Part shown: one piece after another, positions 28,884 through 35,914 of the stretch
How the letters are laid out: every line of letters starts with the position of its first letter
How positions within the stretch are numbered: the first letter of the stretch is position 1
NCBI RefSeq assembly: GCF_003253745.1
Contig: NZ_MZXV01000085.1
Location: 186,001-250,000, forward strand
Length of the DNA stretch: 64,000 nt
Source of the DNA: Mesorhizobium kowhaii
Lineage (GTDB): Bacteria > Pseudomonadota > Alphaproteobacteria > Rhizobiales > Rhizobiaceae
Direction: 5' to 3'
The notes under the pieces: model-generated
Databases searched by the model: none
What the model was told of the DNA's origin: nothing
The model's input: the letters and a program-made list of their open reading frames with translations, nothing else
Translations under genes and position numbers: made by a program

Positions 28884-29104
28884 GATATCCCCGATTCCGA
28901 TCCCGGCTTTTTCGATACCAGAATGGGAAAAGTCAGTGCTGACTTATCTGCAACAGTGTCGATGCCAACCAACATCAATGCTCGCTTGTTCACAGGAACA
29001 ACAAATCGTCCACAGGACAGAATTCCCGTGCCCCGATTTCAGTTGACTCGGCAAGGTAACAATTTACACGAAAAACAAGAACGAAGCAAGAACAATTGTG
29101 CCGG
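28884..29104. other. Intergenic region upstream of dnaB
   Basis: A 221-bp stretch between the dnaB start and the end of the Rsm22-like gene, both minus strand. It is AT-rich relative to its surroundings (for example around 29050-29090) and must hold the dnaB promoter, but I cannot assign boxes with confidence. No open frame with coding character. Confidence 0.4.
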
Positions 29105-30073
29105 TCAAATCTCCAGAACGTCGCCCCAGTCCGACCGCCGCGCGACCTTGAACGTCTCGCCGTCGCGCTTGGTGAACAGCCTCTCGCCGGCACTGCCGTT
29201 GCTCTCGCAAAGTTTCAGCAACACCTTGCCGGATCCGGATTTTGGCGGCGCAATGACCCGTGCCCGAAGGGAAGGAGCCGGCTGTCGCGAGGCGGCGACA
29301 TAGATGAACTTCTCGTCCTCCCATGGCACGTCGGCATCCTTGGCCAGCCGGTGCAGGCGCGAGCGGGCGACGCGGCGGGAAAAATGGCACCAGTCGGGCG
29401 GGGCGAGCGGGCAGGGCGCCTGATGCGGGCAAGGCGCAAGCACATGCGCGCCCGCCTCGATCAGTTGCCGGCGCACGGCGAGGATGCGCTGCCATCCGGC
29501 CGGCGTGCCCGGCTCGATGACCAGCAGCGTATCGCCAGTGAGTTGCCACAACCGACCGATGAGCTTTGGCAGAGACGCAGGGACAATTTCATCGAGCACA
29601 TAGGCGCAAGTGACCAGATCGGCCGGCTCGAGGTCGGCAAGGTCGATGGTGGCGTCGCCGGCCAGCCATCTGGTTCGGGCGGCAATTGCGCCGGCGGCAA
29701 GCGTCTCGCCGACCTTGCGCACCGCGGCGCTGGCTTCGAACAGCACCGCCTGTTCGAGATCGGGCCACAGGTCGGTGGTGGCCCAAAGCACCGTACCAGG
29801 GCCGGCGCCGACGTCGAGCAGGCTCTTGGGTTGAAAGCCGGGCCTGGCGTCGCTCAGCGCGTCGAGGCTGGCGCGGACGGCGGCGTAGGTCGCCGGCAGC
29901 CGCGTCGCCAGATAGGCTCGCACGGCCACGTCCTGCGCCATATGCAGCCGGCCGTCGCGTAACTCGGCGCGGTAGCGGTCGGACAGCGTTTTTGCCGCCT
30001 GCTTCAGTGTCGCCAATGGAACGTTTTCGAGCAAGCGCTCGACGCCCTGGCGAAGTGGGGCCGGCAACTCCAT
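29105..30073 (-). CDS. Rsm22/METTL17-like small-subunit ribosome assembly factor
   Basis: 322 aa from the ATG at 30073 (GGAG eight bases upstream). SAM-type Rossmann core: SLLDVGAGPGTVLWA (about 80-95) and LVTCAYVLDEI. It matches the Rsm22 family, whose mitochondrial members (Rsm22, METTL17) assist mitoribosomal small-subunit assembly. Four cysteines, Cys215, Cys221, Cys229 and Cys289 (spacing 6, 8, 60), within APCPHQAPC, DWCHF and KLCESNG, correspond to the cluster reported to bind 4Fe-4S in METTL17. Not a canonical methyltransferase in all members. Two bases separate it from ynfA upstream. Confidence 0.85.
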   Translation of the reverse strand: MELPAPLRQGVERLLENVPLATLKQAAKTLSDRYRAELRDGRLHMAQDVAVRAYLATRLPATYAAVRASLDALSDARPGFQPKSLLDVGAGPGTVLWATTDLWPDLEQAVLFEASAAVRKVGETLAAGAIAARTRWLAGDATIDLADLEPADLVTCAYVLDEIVPASLPKLIGRLWQLTGDTLLVIEPGTPAGWQRILAVRRQLIEAGAHVLAPCPHQAPCPLAPPDWCHFSRRVARSRLHRLAKDADVPWEDEKFIYVAASRQPAPSLRARVIAPPKSGSGKVLLKLCESNGSAGERLFTKRDGETFKVARRSDWGDVLEI

Positions 30074-30075
30074 GT

Positions 30076-30399
30076 TTAGGCTCCGCGTGGCGCGATGAGG
30101 ATCACGGAGGCGCCGACAATGCAGAGCGCTGCACCGGCAAGATCCCCGCGGTCGGGGCGCACGCCCTCCACCAACCACAGCCAGCCAAGCGACGCCGCGA
30201 TGTAGATGCCGCCATAGGCGGCGTAGGCGCGGCCGGCGGCATTGGCATCGACCAGCGCCAGCAGGAAGCCGAACAGAGCGAGCGAGGCGAGACCGGGAAG
30301 CAACCACAGCGGCGACTTCTCCAGCCGCCACCAGGCCCAGAACGAAAAGCAGCCGGCGATCTCGGCCAGAGCGGCAGCGACGTAGAGGACGTAGGTCAT
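30076..30399 (-). CDS. YnfA-family (UPF0060) small membrane protein
   Basis: 107 aa, four transmembrane helices (MTYVLYVAAALAEIAGCFSFWAWW; SPLWLLPGLASLALFGFLLAL; AAYGGIYIAASLGWLW; GAALCIVGASVILIAPRG). UPF0060 proteins resemble small multidrug resistance proteins of the DMT superfamily; some confer resistance to cationic dyes. The start is the ATG at 30399; the frame continues upstream across a terminator-like hairpin and is not coding. There is no Shine-Dalgarno, because the T-tract of the hairpin abuts the start codon. Cotranscription with the Rsm22-like gene is likely. Confidence 0.88.
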   Translation of the reverse strand: MTYVLYVAAALAEIAGCFSFWAWWRLEKSPLWLLPGLASLALFGFLLALVDANAAGRAYAAYGGIYIAASLGWLWLVEGVRPDRGDLAGAALCIVGASVILIAPRGA

Positions 30400-30401
30400 G
30401 A

Positions 30402-30434
30402 AAAAAGGTCCGGTGGCGGTCACGGGACCTTTTT
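30402..30434 (-). promoter_or_regulatory. Terminator/attenuator-like hairpin abutting the ynfA start codon
   Basis: On the minus strand AAAAAGGTCC and GGACCTTTTT flank a 13-base loop, and the T-tract ends two bases before the ynfA ATG. It could be the terminator of the upstream cfa transcript, or an attenuator in the ynfA leader. The A-run on the 5' side makes it usable in both directions. Confidence 0.7.
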
Positions 30435-30479
30435 CAGGGCAGGGGCGGGCAATGGCAAGTGGCAATAGTATTTCTAATA

Positions 30480-30521
30480 CATGTCGCCCAAAAGTGGCCC
30501 CGGTTTTGGGAGAACGACATG
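30480..30521. repeat. RIME-like palindromic intergenic repeat (copy 2)
   Basis: Outer arms CATGTCG (30480-30486) and CGACATG (30515-30521), inner arms CCCAAAA and TTTTGGG. Its reverse complement shares CCCAAAACCGG and CACTTTTGGG with copy 1 at 25897. Noncoding, between cfa and ynfA. Confidence 0.8.
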
Positions 30522-30535
30522 CATAAAACAAAGAC

Positions 30536-30579
30536 CTAAAGCGCGTCGCATGGGTCCGTTCAAACGCGACGCGCTTTAG
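30536..30579 (-). terminator. Perfect 14-bp inverted repeat at the end of cfa
   Basis: CTAAAGCGCGTCGC (30536-30549) and GCGACGCGCTTTAG (30566-30579) with a 16-base loop. The cfa stop codon is inside the right arm. On the minus strand the hairpin is followed by GTCTTTGTTTTATG, a loose T-rich run, so it may end the cfa transcript. GCGTCGC-type palindromes of this sort recur in rhizobial intergenic DNA, so it may also be a repeat element. Confidence 0.65.
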
Positions 30580-31883
30580 TCCGCAACCTTGCGGCGGCGA
30601 GCTGGCTTAGCAGCCGGGCTCTTTTTGATGGGATTGATGGGAGCCGTTTCACGGTGTCCCATATCGCGCATCTCAAGCGCCTTCTCGCATTTGGCCATGT
30701 AGTCGCGCGTCATCGGCAAGGTGTCGTTCTTCTTGGCGAGCTGGATCTGGAAGATCACGAGATCCTGCCAGCGGAAAGCGGCTTCCGAAGCGGCCAGGTA
30801 GAACTCCCACATGCGGCAGAAGCGCTCGTCGTAGATCGCCTTGGCCTTGTCGCGGTTGGCGGCGAAGCGCTCGCCCCAGTGCTTCAGCGTGTCGGCATAG
30901 TGGAGGCGCAGGATTTCGATGTCGGTGACGACCAGACCCGACTTCTCGATCGCCGGCATGACTTCGGAGAGCGCGGGGATATAGCCGCCCGGGAAGATGT
31001 ATTTGCGGATGAAGGCGCTGGTCGCCCACGGCACGCCGGAGCGGCCGATCGTGTGCAACAGCATGACGCCATCCGGCTTGAGCAGTGTCGCGCTCTTGTC
31101 GAAGAAGGTGCGGAAGTGGTTGACGCCGACATGTTCGAACATGCCGACCGAAACGATGCGGTCGAAACGCTCGTTGAGCTCGCGGTAGTCCTTGAGCTCG
31201 AAATGCACGCGGCTTTCCAACCCTTGCGCGTGCGCGCGGTCGGTGGCGACGCCATGCTGTTCGGTTGACAGCGTCACGCCTTGCACGTCGACGTCGAACG
31301 CCTTGGCGAGATAGAGGCCGAGCCCACCCCAGCCGGAACCAATGTCGAGCACCGTCTGGCCCGCCTTCAGCCTGAGCTTGGCGGCGATGTGGCGTTTCTT
31401 GGCGGCCTGCGCTTCGTCGAGCGTCATGTCCGGCTGCTCGAAATAGGCGCAGGAATACTGCATGTCGTCATCGAGGAAGAGCCGGTAGAGGTCCCCCGAC
31501 AGGTCGTAGTGGCGCTGCACGTTGCGGCGCGAGCGCGAAGCGGTGTTGATCTGCTGCAGGCGGCGGAAGGCATGGCGCAGGCCTTCGATGGCTTTCGACC
31601 AGGTGGCGTCGATGCCGCCGCTGCCCATGTTCTGGAAGGCGATGCGCATCACACCCAGCACGCCACCTTCGAGAATGTCGAGTTCGCCGTCCATGTAGGA
31701 TTCCGGCACCGCCAGCATCGGATCGAAGGTGATGGCGCGCTCGGCATGCGCGGTCTTGATGTGCATGTGCACCGGCTCGCCGCTGCCGTCTCCGAACACC
31801 ACTGTCGAGCCCTTGGGCCCGGTTACCTTGAGATTGCCGGTGCGCACCAGGCGGTCGAGAACGCGCTTCAACAGAATATTCAT
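30576..31883 (-). CDS. cfa: Cyclopropane-fatty-acyl-phospholipid synthase
   Basis: 435 aa from the ATG at 31883; the frame extends to 31961 without family character. It methylenates unsaturated acyl chains of membrane phospholipids using SAM. The SAM-binding motif VLDIGSGWGGLGLYLAK is near the middle, preceded by the characteristic HYDLSGDLYRLFLDDDMQYSCAYF segment and followed by FDRIVSVGMFEHVGVNHFRTFF. The C-terminus has a Lys/Arg-rich tail of about 25 residues beyond the family end. Monocistronic, ending at the inverted repeat at 30536. Confidence 0.94.
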   Translation of the reverse strand: MNILLKRVLDRLVRTGNLKVTGPKGSTVVFGDGSGEPVHMHIKTAHAERAITFDPMLAVPESYMDGELDILEGGVLGVMRIAFQNMGSGGIDATWSKAIEGLRHAFRRLQQINTASRSRRNVQRHYDLSGDLYRLFLDDDMQYSCAYFEQPDMTLDEAQAAKKRHIAAKLRLKAGQTVLDIGSGWGGLGLYLAKAFDVDVQGVTLSTEQHGVATDRAHAQGLESRVHFELKDYRELNERFDRIVSVGMFEHVGVNHFRTFFDKSATLLKPDGVMLLHTIGRSGVPWATSAFIRKYIFPGGYIPALSEVMPAIEKSGLVVTDIEILRLHYADTLKHWGERFAANRDKAKAIYDERFCRMWEFYLAASEAAFRWQDLVIFQIQLAKKNDTLPMTRDYMAKCEKALEMRDMGHRETAPINPIKKSPAAKPARRRKVAD

Positions 31884-31965
31884 GACCAAATATCCCCTCT
31901 CGGCCAGACAGGCTGTCTTGGCGCGTGACCCCGAAACCAATGGGATCATGAGCCAAACCAAAGCT

Positions 31966-31997
31966 CTACAGCGTCCAAAGGACGCGCGACGCTATAG
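31966..31997. repeat. Imperfect inverted repeat upstream of cfa
   Basis: CTACAGCGTC (31966-31975) and GACGCTATAG (31988-31997) pair with one mismatch. It lies 83 bp upstream of the cfa start and resembles the GCGTCGC palindrome at 30536. Either a dispersed repeat or an operator; nothing else supports either. Confidence 0.4.
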
Positions 31998-32035
31998 TCT
32001 GCAACAATATATAGGGGTTCGAAAAGTTCCATTTG

Positions 32036-32069
32036 GCACAAAAATGCCCGGGCGAGAGACCCGGGCATT
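32036..32069 (-). terminator. Intrinsic terminator of rplI
   Basis: Minus-strand reading: AATGCCCGGG, 7-base loop, CCCGGGCATT, then TTTGTGCC. A perfect 10-bp stem and T-tract 77 bases after the rplI stop codon make a strong Rho-independent terminator. Confidence 0.9.
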
Positions 32070-32145
32070 GGTCCAGTATGGCTGAGGCCGACTGGGAAGC
32101 TAAAGTGCGGCACGCCCCGGCGGGGCGCACCGGCAACTCAAATCG

Positions 32146-32730
32146 TCAGGCGTTGTCTTCGCCGCCTTCGAACTCGGTGTTCGGGTCGAAGAAGTTTTCC
32201 GGCCGGGCATTGTCGTTGATGTCGTCGCCGTAGATGGCTTCGGCGGTGGTCAGCGTCTCGCCCTCGGCCTGGCGTTCGGCCTCGTCGGCCGTACGGGCGA
32301 TGTTGAGCGTGATCGTGACCTCGACTTCCGGATGCAGCGCGATCGCCACATTGGTGAGGCCGATGGTCTTGATCGGCTGGTTGAGCAGGATCTGGTTGCG
32401 GTTGACCGTGAAACCTTCCGCCGTCAACAGATCCGCGATGTCACGGGTCGACACCGAGCCGTAGAGCTGGCCGGTTTCGCCAGCCGAACGCACGGCGATG
32501 AAGCTCTTACCGTCGAGCTTTTCGGCGACCTCGGTGGCTTCCGACTTGCGCTCGAGGTTGCGGGCTTCGAGCTGGGCGCGCTGGCCTTCGAACTTCTTCT
32601 TGTTGGCTTCGTTGGCGCGCAGCGCTTTGCCCTGCGGCAGCAGGAAGTTACGGGCAAAGCCGTCCTTGACCTTGACGGTATCGCCCATCTGGCCGAGGCG
32701 GGAAACGCGTTCGAGAAGAATGACTTCCAT
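32146..32730 (-). CDS. rplI: 50S ribosomal protein L9
   Basis: 194 aa from the ATG at 32730 (AAGGAA upstream). MEVILLERVSRLGQMGDTVKVKDGFARNFLLPQ is the L9 N-terminal RNA-binding domain; the long connecting helix and C-terminal domain follow. It is longer than E. coli L9 because of an acidic C-terminal extension of about 40 residues (EAERQAEGE through the end), as in other rhizobia. It is separated from rpsR by a terminator and a repeat, so it likely has its own promoter in 32731-32915. Confidence 0.97.
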   Translation of the reverse strand: MEVILLERVSRLGQMGDTVKVKDGFARNFLLPQGKALRANEANKKKFEGQRAQLEARNLERKSEATEVAEKLDGKSFIAVRSAGETGQLYGSVSTRDIADLLTAEGFTVNRNQILLNQPIKTIGLTNVAIALHPEVEVTITLNIARTADEAERQAEGETLTTAEAIYGDDINDNARPENFFDPNTEFEGGEDNA

Positions 32731-32917
32731 GGTTTTGTTCCTTCGGTTGGGCGCCAATCATTGGGATCGACGCCGAATGTCTTGGGAACAGGTCAGGAAG
32801 CTTGGGGCGCGCCTTGGCGCCGGTGTCGCTGTCCTGCCTGTTCAGGCAGTTAGGATCTCTTTTCGAAATCCAACTCGGGATTTTGTCGTCGACCCGGTCG
32901 CGCCCGTCACGGCCGGT

Positions 32918-32942
32918 AAAAAGCGGGCGGCAAGCCGCCCGC
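32918..32942 (-). terminator. Intrinsic terminator between rpsR and rplI
   Basis: Minus-strand reading: GCGGGCGGC-TT-GCCGCCCGC followed by TTTTTACC. A 9-bp GC stem plus T5. It should end the rpsF-rpsR transcript before rplI. Confidence 0.85.
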
Positions 32943-32951
32943 TGGCTAGAC

Positions 32952-32994
32952 CATGATCCCGAAAAGTGGATACCGGCTTTCGGAAGAGATCATG
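32952..32994. repeat. RIME-like palindromic intergenic repeat (copy 3)
   Basis: Outer arms CATGATC (32952-32958) and GATCATG (32988-32994); inner arms CCGAAAAG and CTTTCGG. The reverse complement aligns with copies 1 and 2 through CCGAAAGCCGG and CCACTTTTCGGG. It lies just after rpsR. Confidence 0.8.
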
Positions 32995-33009
32995 ATCAAT
33001 TAAAAGGCC

Positions 33010-33258
33010 TTAGCGAACCACGTAGGGCAGCAGGCCGAGGAAGCGGGCGCGCTTGATCGCCTTGGCGAGTTCGCGCTGCTTCTTCTGGCTGACGGCGGTG
33101 ATGCGCGACGGCACGATCTTGCCGCGCTCGGAAATGTAGCGCTGCAGCAGACGCACGTCCTTGTAGTCGATCTTGGGCGCGTTGGCGCCGGAGAACGGGC
33201 AGGTCTTGCGGCGGCGATGGAACGGGCGCCGGGTCGGGATCTGGTTGATGTCGACCAT
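33010..33258 (-). CDS. rpsR: 30S ribosomal protein S18
   Basis: 82 aa: RPFHRRRKTCPFSG, IDYKDVRLLQRYISERGKIVPSRITAVSQKKQRELAKAIKRARFLGLLP in segments matches bS18 throughout. The start ATG overlaps the rpsF stop as TAATG (one shared base), so the two are translationally coupled. S18 binds S6 in the platform of the 30S subunit. Confidence 0.98.
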   Translation of the reverse strand: MVDINQIPTRRPFHRRRKTCPFSGANAPKIDYKDVRLLQRYISERGKIVPSRITAVSQKKQRELAKAIKRARFLGLLPYVVR

Positions 33259-33758
33259 TATTCTGCACCCCCTTCAAAGCCTTCGCGCGGACGGCGCGGA
33301 CCACGATCGGCACCGGCGTCGCCGAACGAGCGCGGCGGACGATCGCCACGGTCGCCGCGATCACGGTCGCCGAACGAGCGCGGGCCACGATCGCCACGGT
33401 CACGGTCGCCGAAGCCGCCGCGTTCCGAGCGCTCTTCGCGCTTCTGCATCATGGCCGACGGGCCTTCCTCATGCGCCTCGACCTTGATGGTCAGGAAACG
33501 CAGCACGTCTTCGGACAGGCCCATCTGGCGCTCCATCTCGTTGAGCGCGGCCGGCGGGCAATTCAGGTCCATCAGCGTGTAGTAAGCCTTCCGGTTCTTG
33601 TTGACCCGGTAGGTGAGGGACTTCAGTCCCCAGTTCTCGACCCGGCCGACGGACCCGCCATTCGCGGAGATGACGCCCTTGTACTGTTCGACAAGCGCAT
33701 CGACCTGCTGCTGCGAGAGGTCCTGCCGGGCAAGAAACACATGTTCGTAGAGAGCCAT
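33258..33758 (-). CDS. rpsF: 30S ribosomal protein S6 with Arg/Gly/Asp-rich tail
   Basis: 166 aa. Residues 1-100 are the bS6 ferredoxin-like fold (MALYEHVFLARQDLSQQQVDAL, RVENWGLKSLTYRVNKNRKAYYTLM). From about 110 on comes a low-complexity tail built from repeated GDRDRGDRG and RSFGD units, encoded by an imperfect DNA repeat at 33280-33420. S6 binds 16S rRNA with S18. E. coli S6 has a glutamate tail instead. Promoter expected upstream of 33758. Confidence 0.97.
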   Translation of the reverse strand: MALYEHVFLARQDLSQQQVDALVEQYKGVISANGGSVGRVENWGLKSLTYRVNKNRKAYYTLMDLNCPPAALNEMERQMGLSEDVLRFLTIKVEAHEEGPSAMMQKREERSERGGFGDRDRGDRGPRSFGDRDRGDRGDRPPRSFGDAGADRGPRRPREGFEGGAE

Positions 33759-34219
33759 AGTGTATCAGTGCCTTTCTTCGTTTCTCTCCCGGTTCCCGGC
33801 GGCAAAAGCCTCTGCAACTTCTCTGACCCGCAAACCCTCGAAGGGCACGGGGAAGAAAGGAGCATGACGAGACGGTCGAGAGCGGAGACACGGGAGGCGG
33901 AAGCGCTTCTGGCTTCACACGAAGGTTTTCGAAAAAACCTCCGGCCCTCCGTTCAGCCCCCAGCTGGGACCGGCAGATTGGGGGCGTCTATACAGCAATC
34001 CGCCCATAACGCAAGCGCAAGCGGCATTCCCTCGTGTCGCAGGGACGGAAAAATCAAGCAGCAACAACGGCCGGGCTTTGTGGTTCTGGCAATCAGGCCT
34101 TAACCACACTGTCAGGTTGTGTGGAGTTGAAACCCCGCCGTCAACGGTCGATTCATCATGGGAGGCGAGAAGCCAGGATAACCCGCGTACAAAAGCGGCA
34201 AGCATTTCCGGGGGTAAGG
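33759..34219. other. Divergent intergenic region, rpsF / tadG-like
   Basis: 461 bp without a convincing gene. It must contain the rpsF promoter (minus strand) and the promoter of the plus-strand TadG-like gene. Noted signals: a CCACAC/GTGTGG inverted repeat near 34106-34122 and a TTAACC half-site near 34102. Frames that cross it have no RBS or family character. Confidence 0.5.
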
Positions 34220-35866
34220 ATGCTTCTCAACAAGTTCTGGCGCTCGACGAGCGGCAATTTTACGCTTGTGATGGGACTGGGGTTGCCGGCCATCATCACG
34301 GCTATCGCCTTCGCCACCGATGTCTCCACTCTCATGCTGGCCAAGAGCAACCTGCAGAATGCCCTTGATGCGGCAAACCTTGCCTCTTCGCATCTCGGCG
34401 ATCTCGACATCACCCGCAATGACGCTTTTGACCGCTATTTCCAGGCCAACATCGCCGGCCATGGCGAACTCGGCAATGCGAAGGCGACGCTGACCGTCGA
34501 CAGGGGCATCAACTTCGTCAAGACAAAGGCGGTTGCCTCAGCCGACGTCAATCTCAACTTCGCCTTCCTGTTCGGCAAGGACAAGCACATCGAGGTCGAT
34601 GCCTCCGCCGTCGAATCGAACAACCAACTCGAAGTCGTGCTGGTGCTGGACAACACCGGCTCCATGGCCGGCGCGCGCATGACGGCGTTGAGGACGGCGA
34701 CCAAATCATTGCTCGACACGCTTGAGGCGACAAAATCGCCGACGCGCGAGATCCGCGCCTCGCTGGTTCCGTTCGTCACGGCCGTCAATGTCGATGGCGA
34801 CGAATTCGATCCGTCTTGGATCGACATGGACGGCAAGTCCTCCACCAACGGCGTCAATTTCCCGGTCATCGACGGCAAGCGTCCCAATCATATGGCGCTT
34901 TTCAAGCAGCTCAAGCTGACCGGATGGACCGAGCCCGGATGGAACAACACCGGATGGAAGGGCTGCGTCGAGGCGCGACCGGGCGCTTACAACATTTCCG
35001 ACACCCCACCCGACCAGGACAAGCCCGACACGCTGTTCGTTCCGTATTTTGCGCCGGACGATCCGGAAGTTGCCCAGAAGCCGTCTGCCTCCTGCGGCAA
35101 TGCGGCGAGATACTACAACAATTCCTATCTCGACGACGGCTACGACAAGACCAAGCTCGCCAAGCAGAAAGGCAACCTTCTTGGCATCGATCTCAGCGAT
35201 CTCGTCGGCGATTTGGTGACGCCCGGCAAGTCTGCCAAGGAAAAGGTCGCCAAATATGTTGCGCCCGCCAACGAGCTCATCACCGAGACGGGCACCCCCA
35301 TCACCGTCGGCCCGAACCGCGCTTGCCCCACACCCGTCGTTCCCCTGACCGACGATTTCGACAAGCTGCGCAAGGCAGCAAGCGAGATGACCGAGTGGAA
35401 CGGTTCGGGCACCAATGTCTCCGAGGGCCTGTCGTGGGGCATGCGAGTGCTGTCGCCCGCCGCGCCCTACACCGATGCAGCGCCGTGGAAGACGCCTGGG
35501 ATCAGCAAGATCGTGCTGTTGCTCACGGACGGCGAGAACGTCGTCTACGGCGCCAGCGAACAGCCGACGAAGTCCGACTACACATCCTATGGCTATCTGT
35601 CAGGTGGCCGTTTCGGATCGGACGACCAGACGGCCGCGGCGCGCAATGTCGACGGCTGGACCAAAAGCGTTTGCACGCAATTGAAGAACGAGGGCGTGCA
35701 AATCTACACCATGGTGCTGCAATCCGACACCGCCGCCAACCGCGCGCTTTACAGCGCCTGCGCTTCGGATCCGAGCGGCTATTATGCCGTCAACGATCCG
35801 ACCAAACTGCCGGACGTGTTCCAGCAGATCGCCAACAAGTTTTCGAAGCTGCAATTGACGAATTGA
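34220..35866 (+). CDS. TadG-like pilus-assembly protein with von Willebrand factor A domain
   Basis: 548 aa from the ATG at 34220 (GGTAAGG upstream). Residues 10-40 (SGNFTLVMGLGLPAIITAIAFATDVSTLML) are the TadE/TadG-type N-terminal membrane segment. A vWA domain begins near 135 with the MIDAS motif DNTGS (about 143-147) and continues with inserted segments to VLLLTDGENV and QIYTMVLQ near the end. TadG proteins belong to the tight-adherence (Flp pilus) machinery, but no other tad gene is in the window, so this is a stand-alone member. Periplasmic, anchored. Confidence 0.85.
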   Translation: MLLNKFWRSTSGNFTLVMGLGLPAIITAIAFATDVSTLMLAKSNLQNALDAANLASSHLGDLDITRNDAFDRYFQANIAGHGELGNAKATLTVDRGINFVKTKAVASADVNLNFAFLFGKDKHIEVDASAVESNNQLEVVLVLDNTGSMAGARMTALRTATKSLLDTLEATKSPTREIRASLVPFVTAVNVDGDEFDPSWIDMDGKSSTNGVNFPVIDGKRPNHMALFKQLKLTGWTEPGWNNTGWKGCVEARPGAYNISDTPPDQDKPDTLFVPYFAPDDPEVAQKPSASCGNAARYYNNSYLDDGYDKTKLAKQKGNLLGIDLSDLVGDLVTPGKSAKEKVAKYVAPANELITETGTPITVGPNRACPTPVVPLTDDFDKLRKAASEMTEWNGSGTNVSEGLSWGMRVLSPAAPYTDAAPWKTPGISKIVLLLTDGENVVYGASEQPTKSDYTSYGYLSGGRFGSDDQTAAARNVDGWTKSVCTQLKNEGVQIYTMVLQSDTAANRALYSACASDPSGYYAVNDPTKLPDVFQQIANKFSKLQLTN

Positions 35867-35914
35867 ACGCGTGACCCGAGGGCGCCGGGCCTGATCGTCA
35901 CGGGATCGATCGGC

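Noticed and set aside
30076..30531. Longer 151-residue form of YnfA
   Set aside because: The extra N-terminus is translated through the RIME-like repeat and terminator hairpin; helix one starts at the ATG at 30399.
33471..34103. 210-codon plus-strand frame before the TadG-like gene
   Set aside because: Mostly antisense to rpsF and intergenic; the true TadG-type start is the ATG at 34220.
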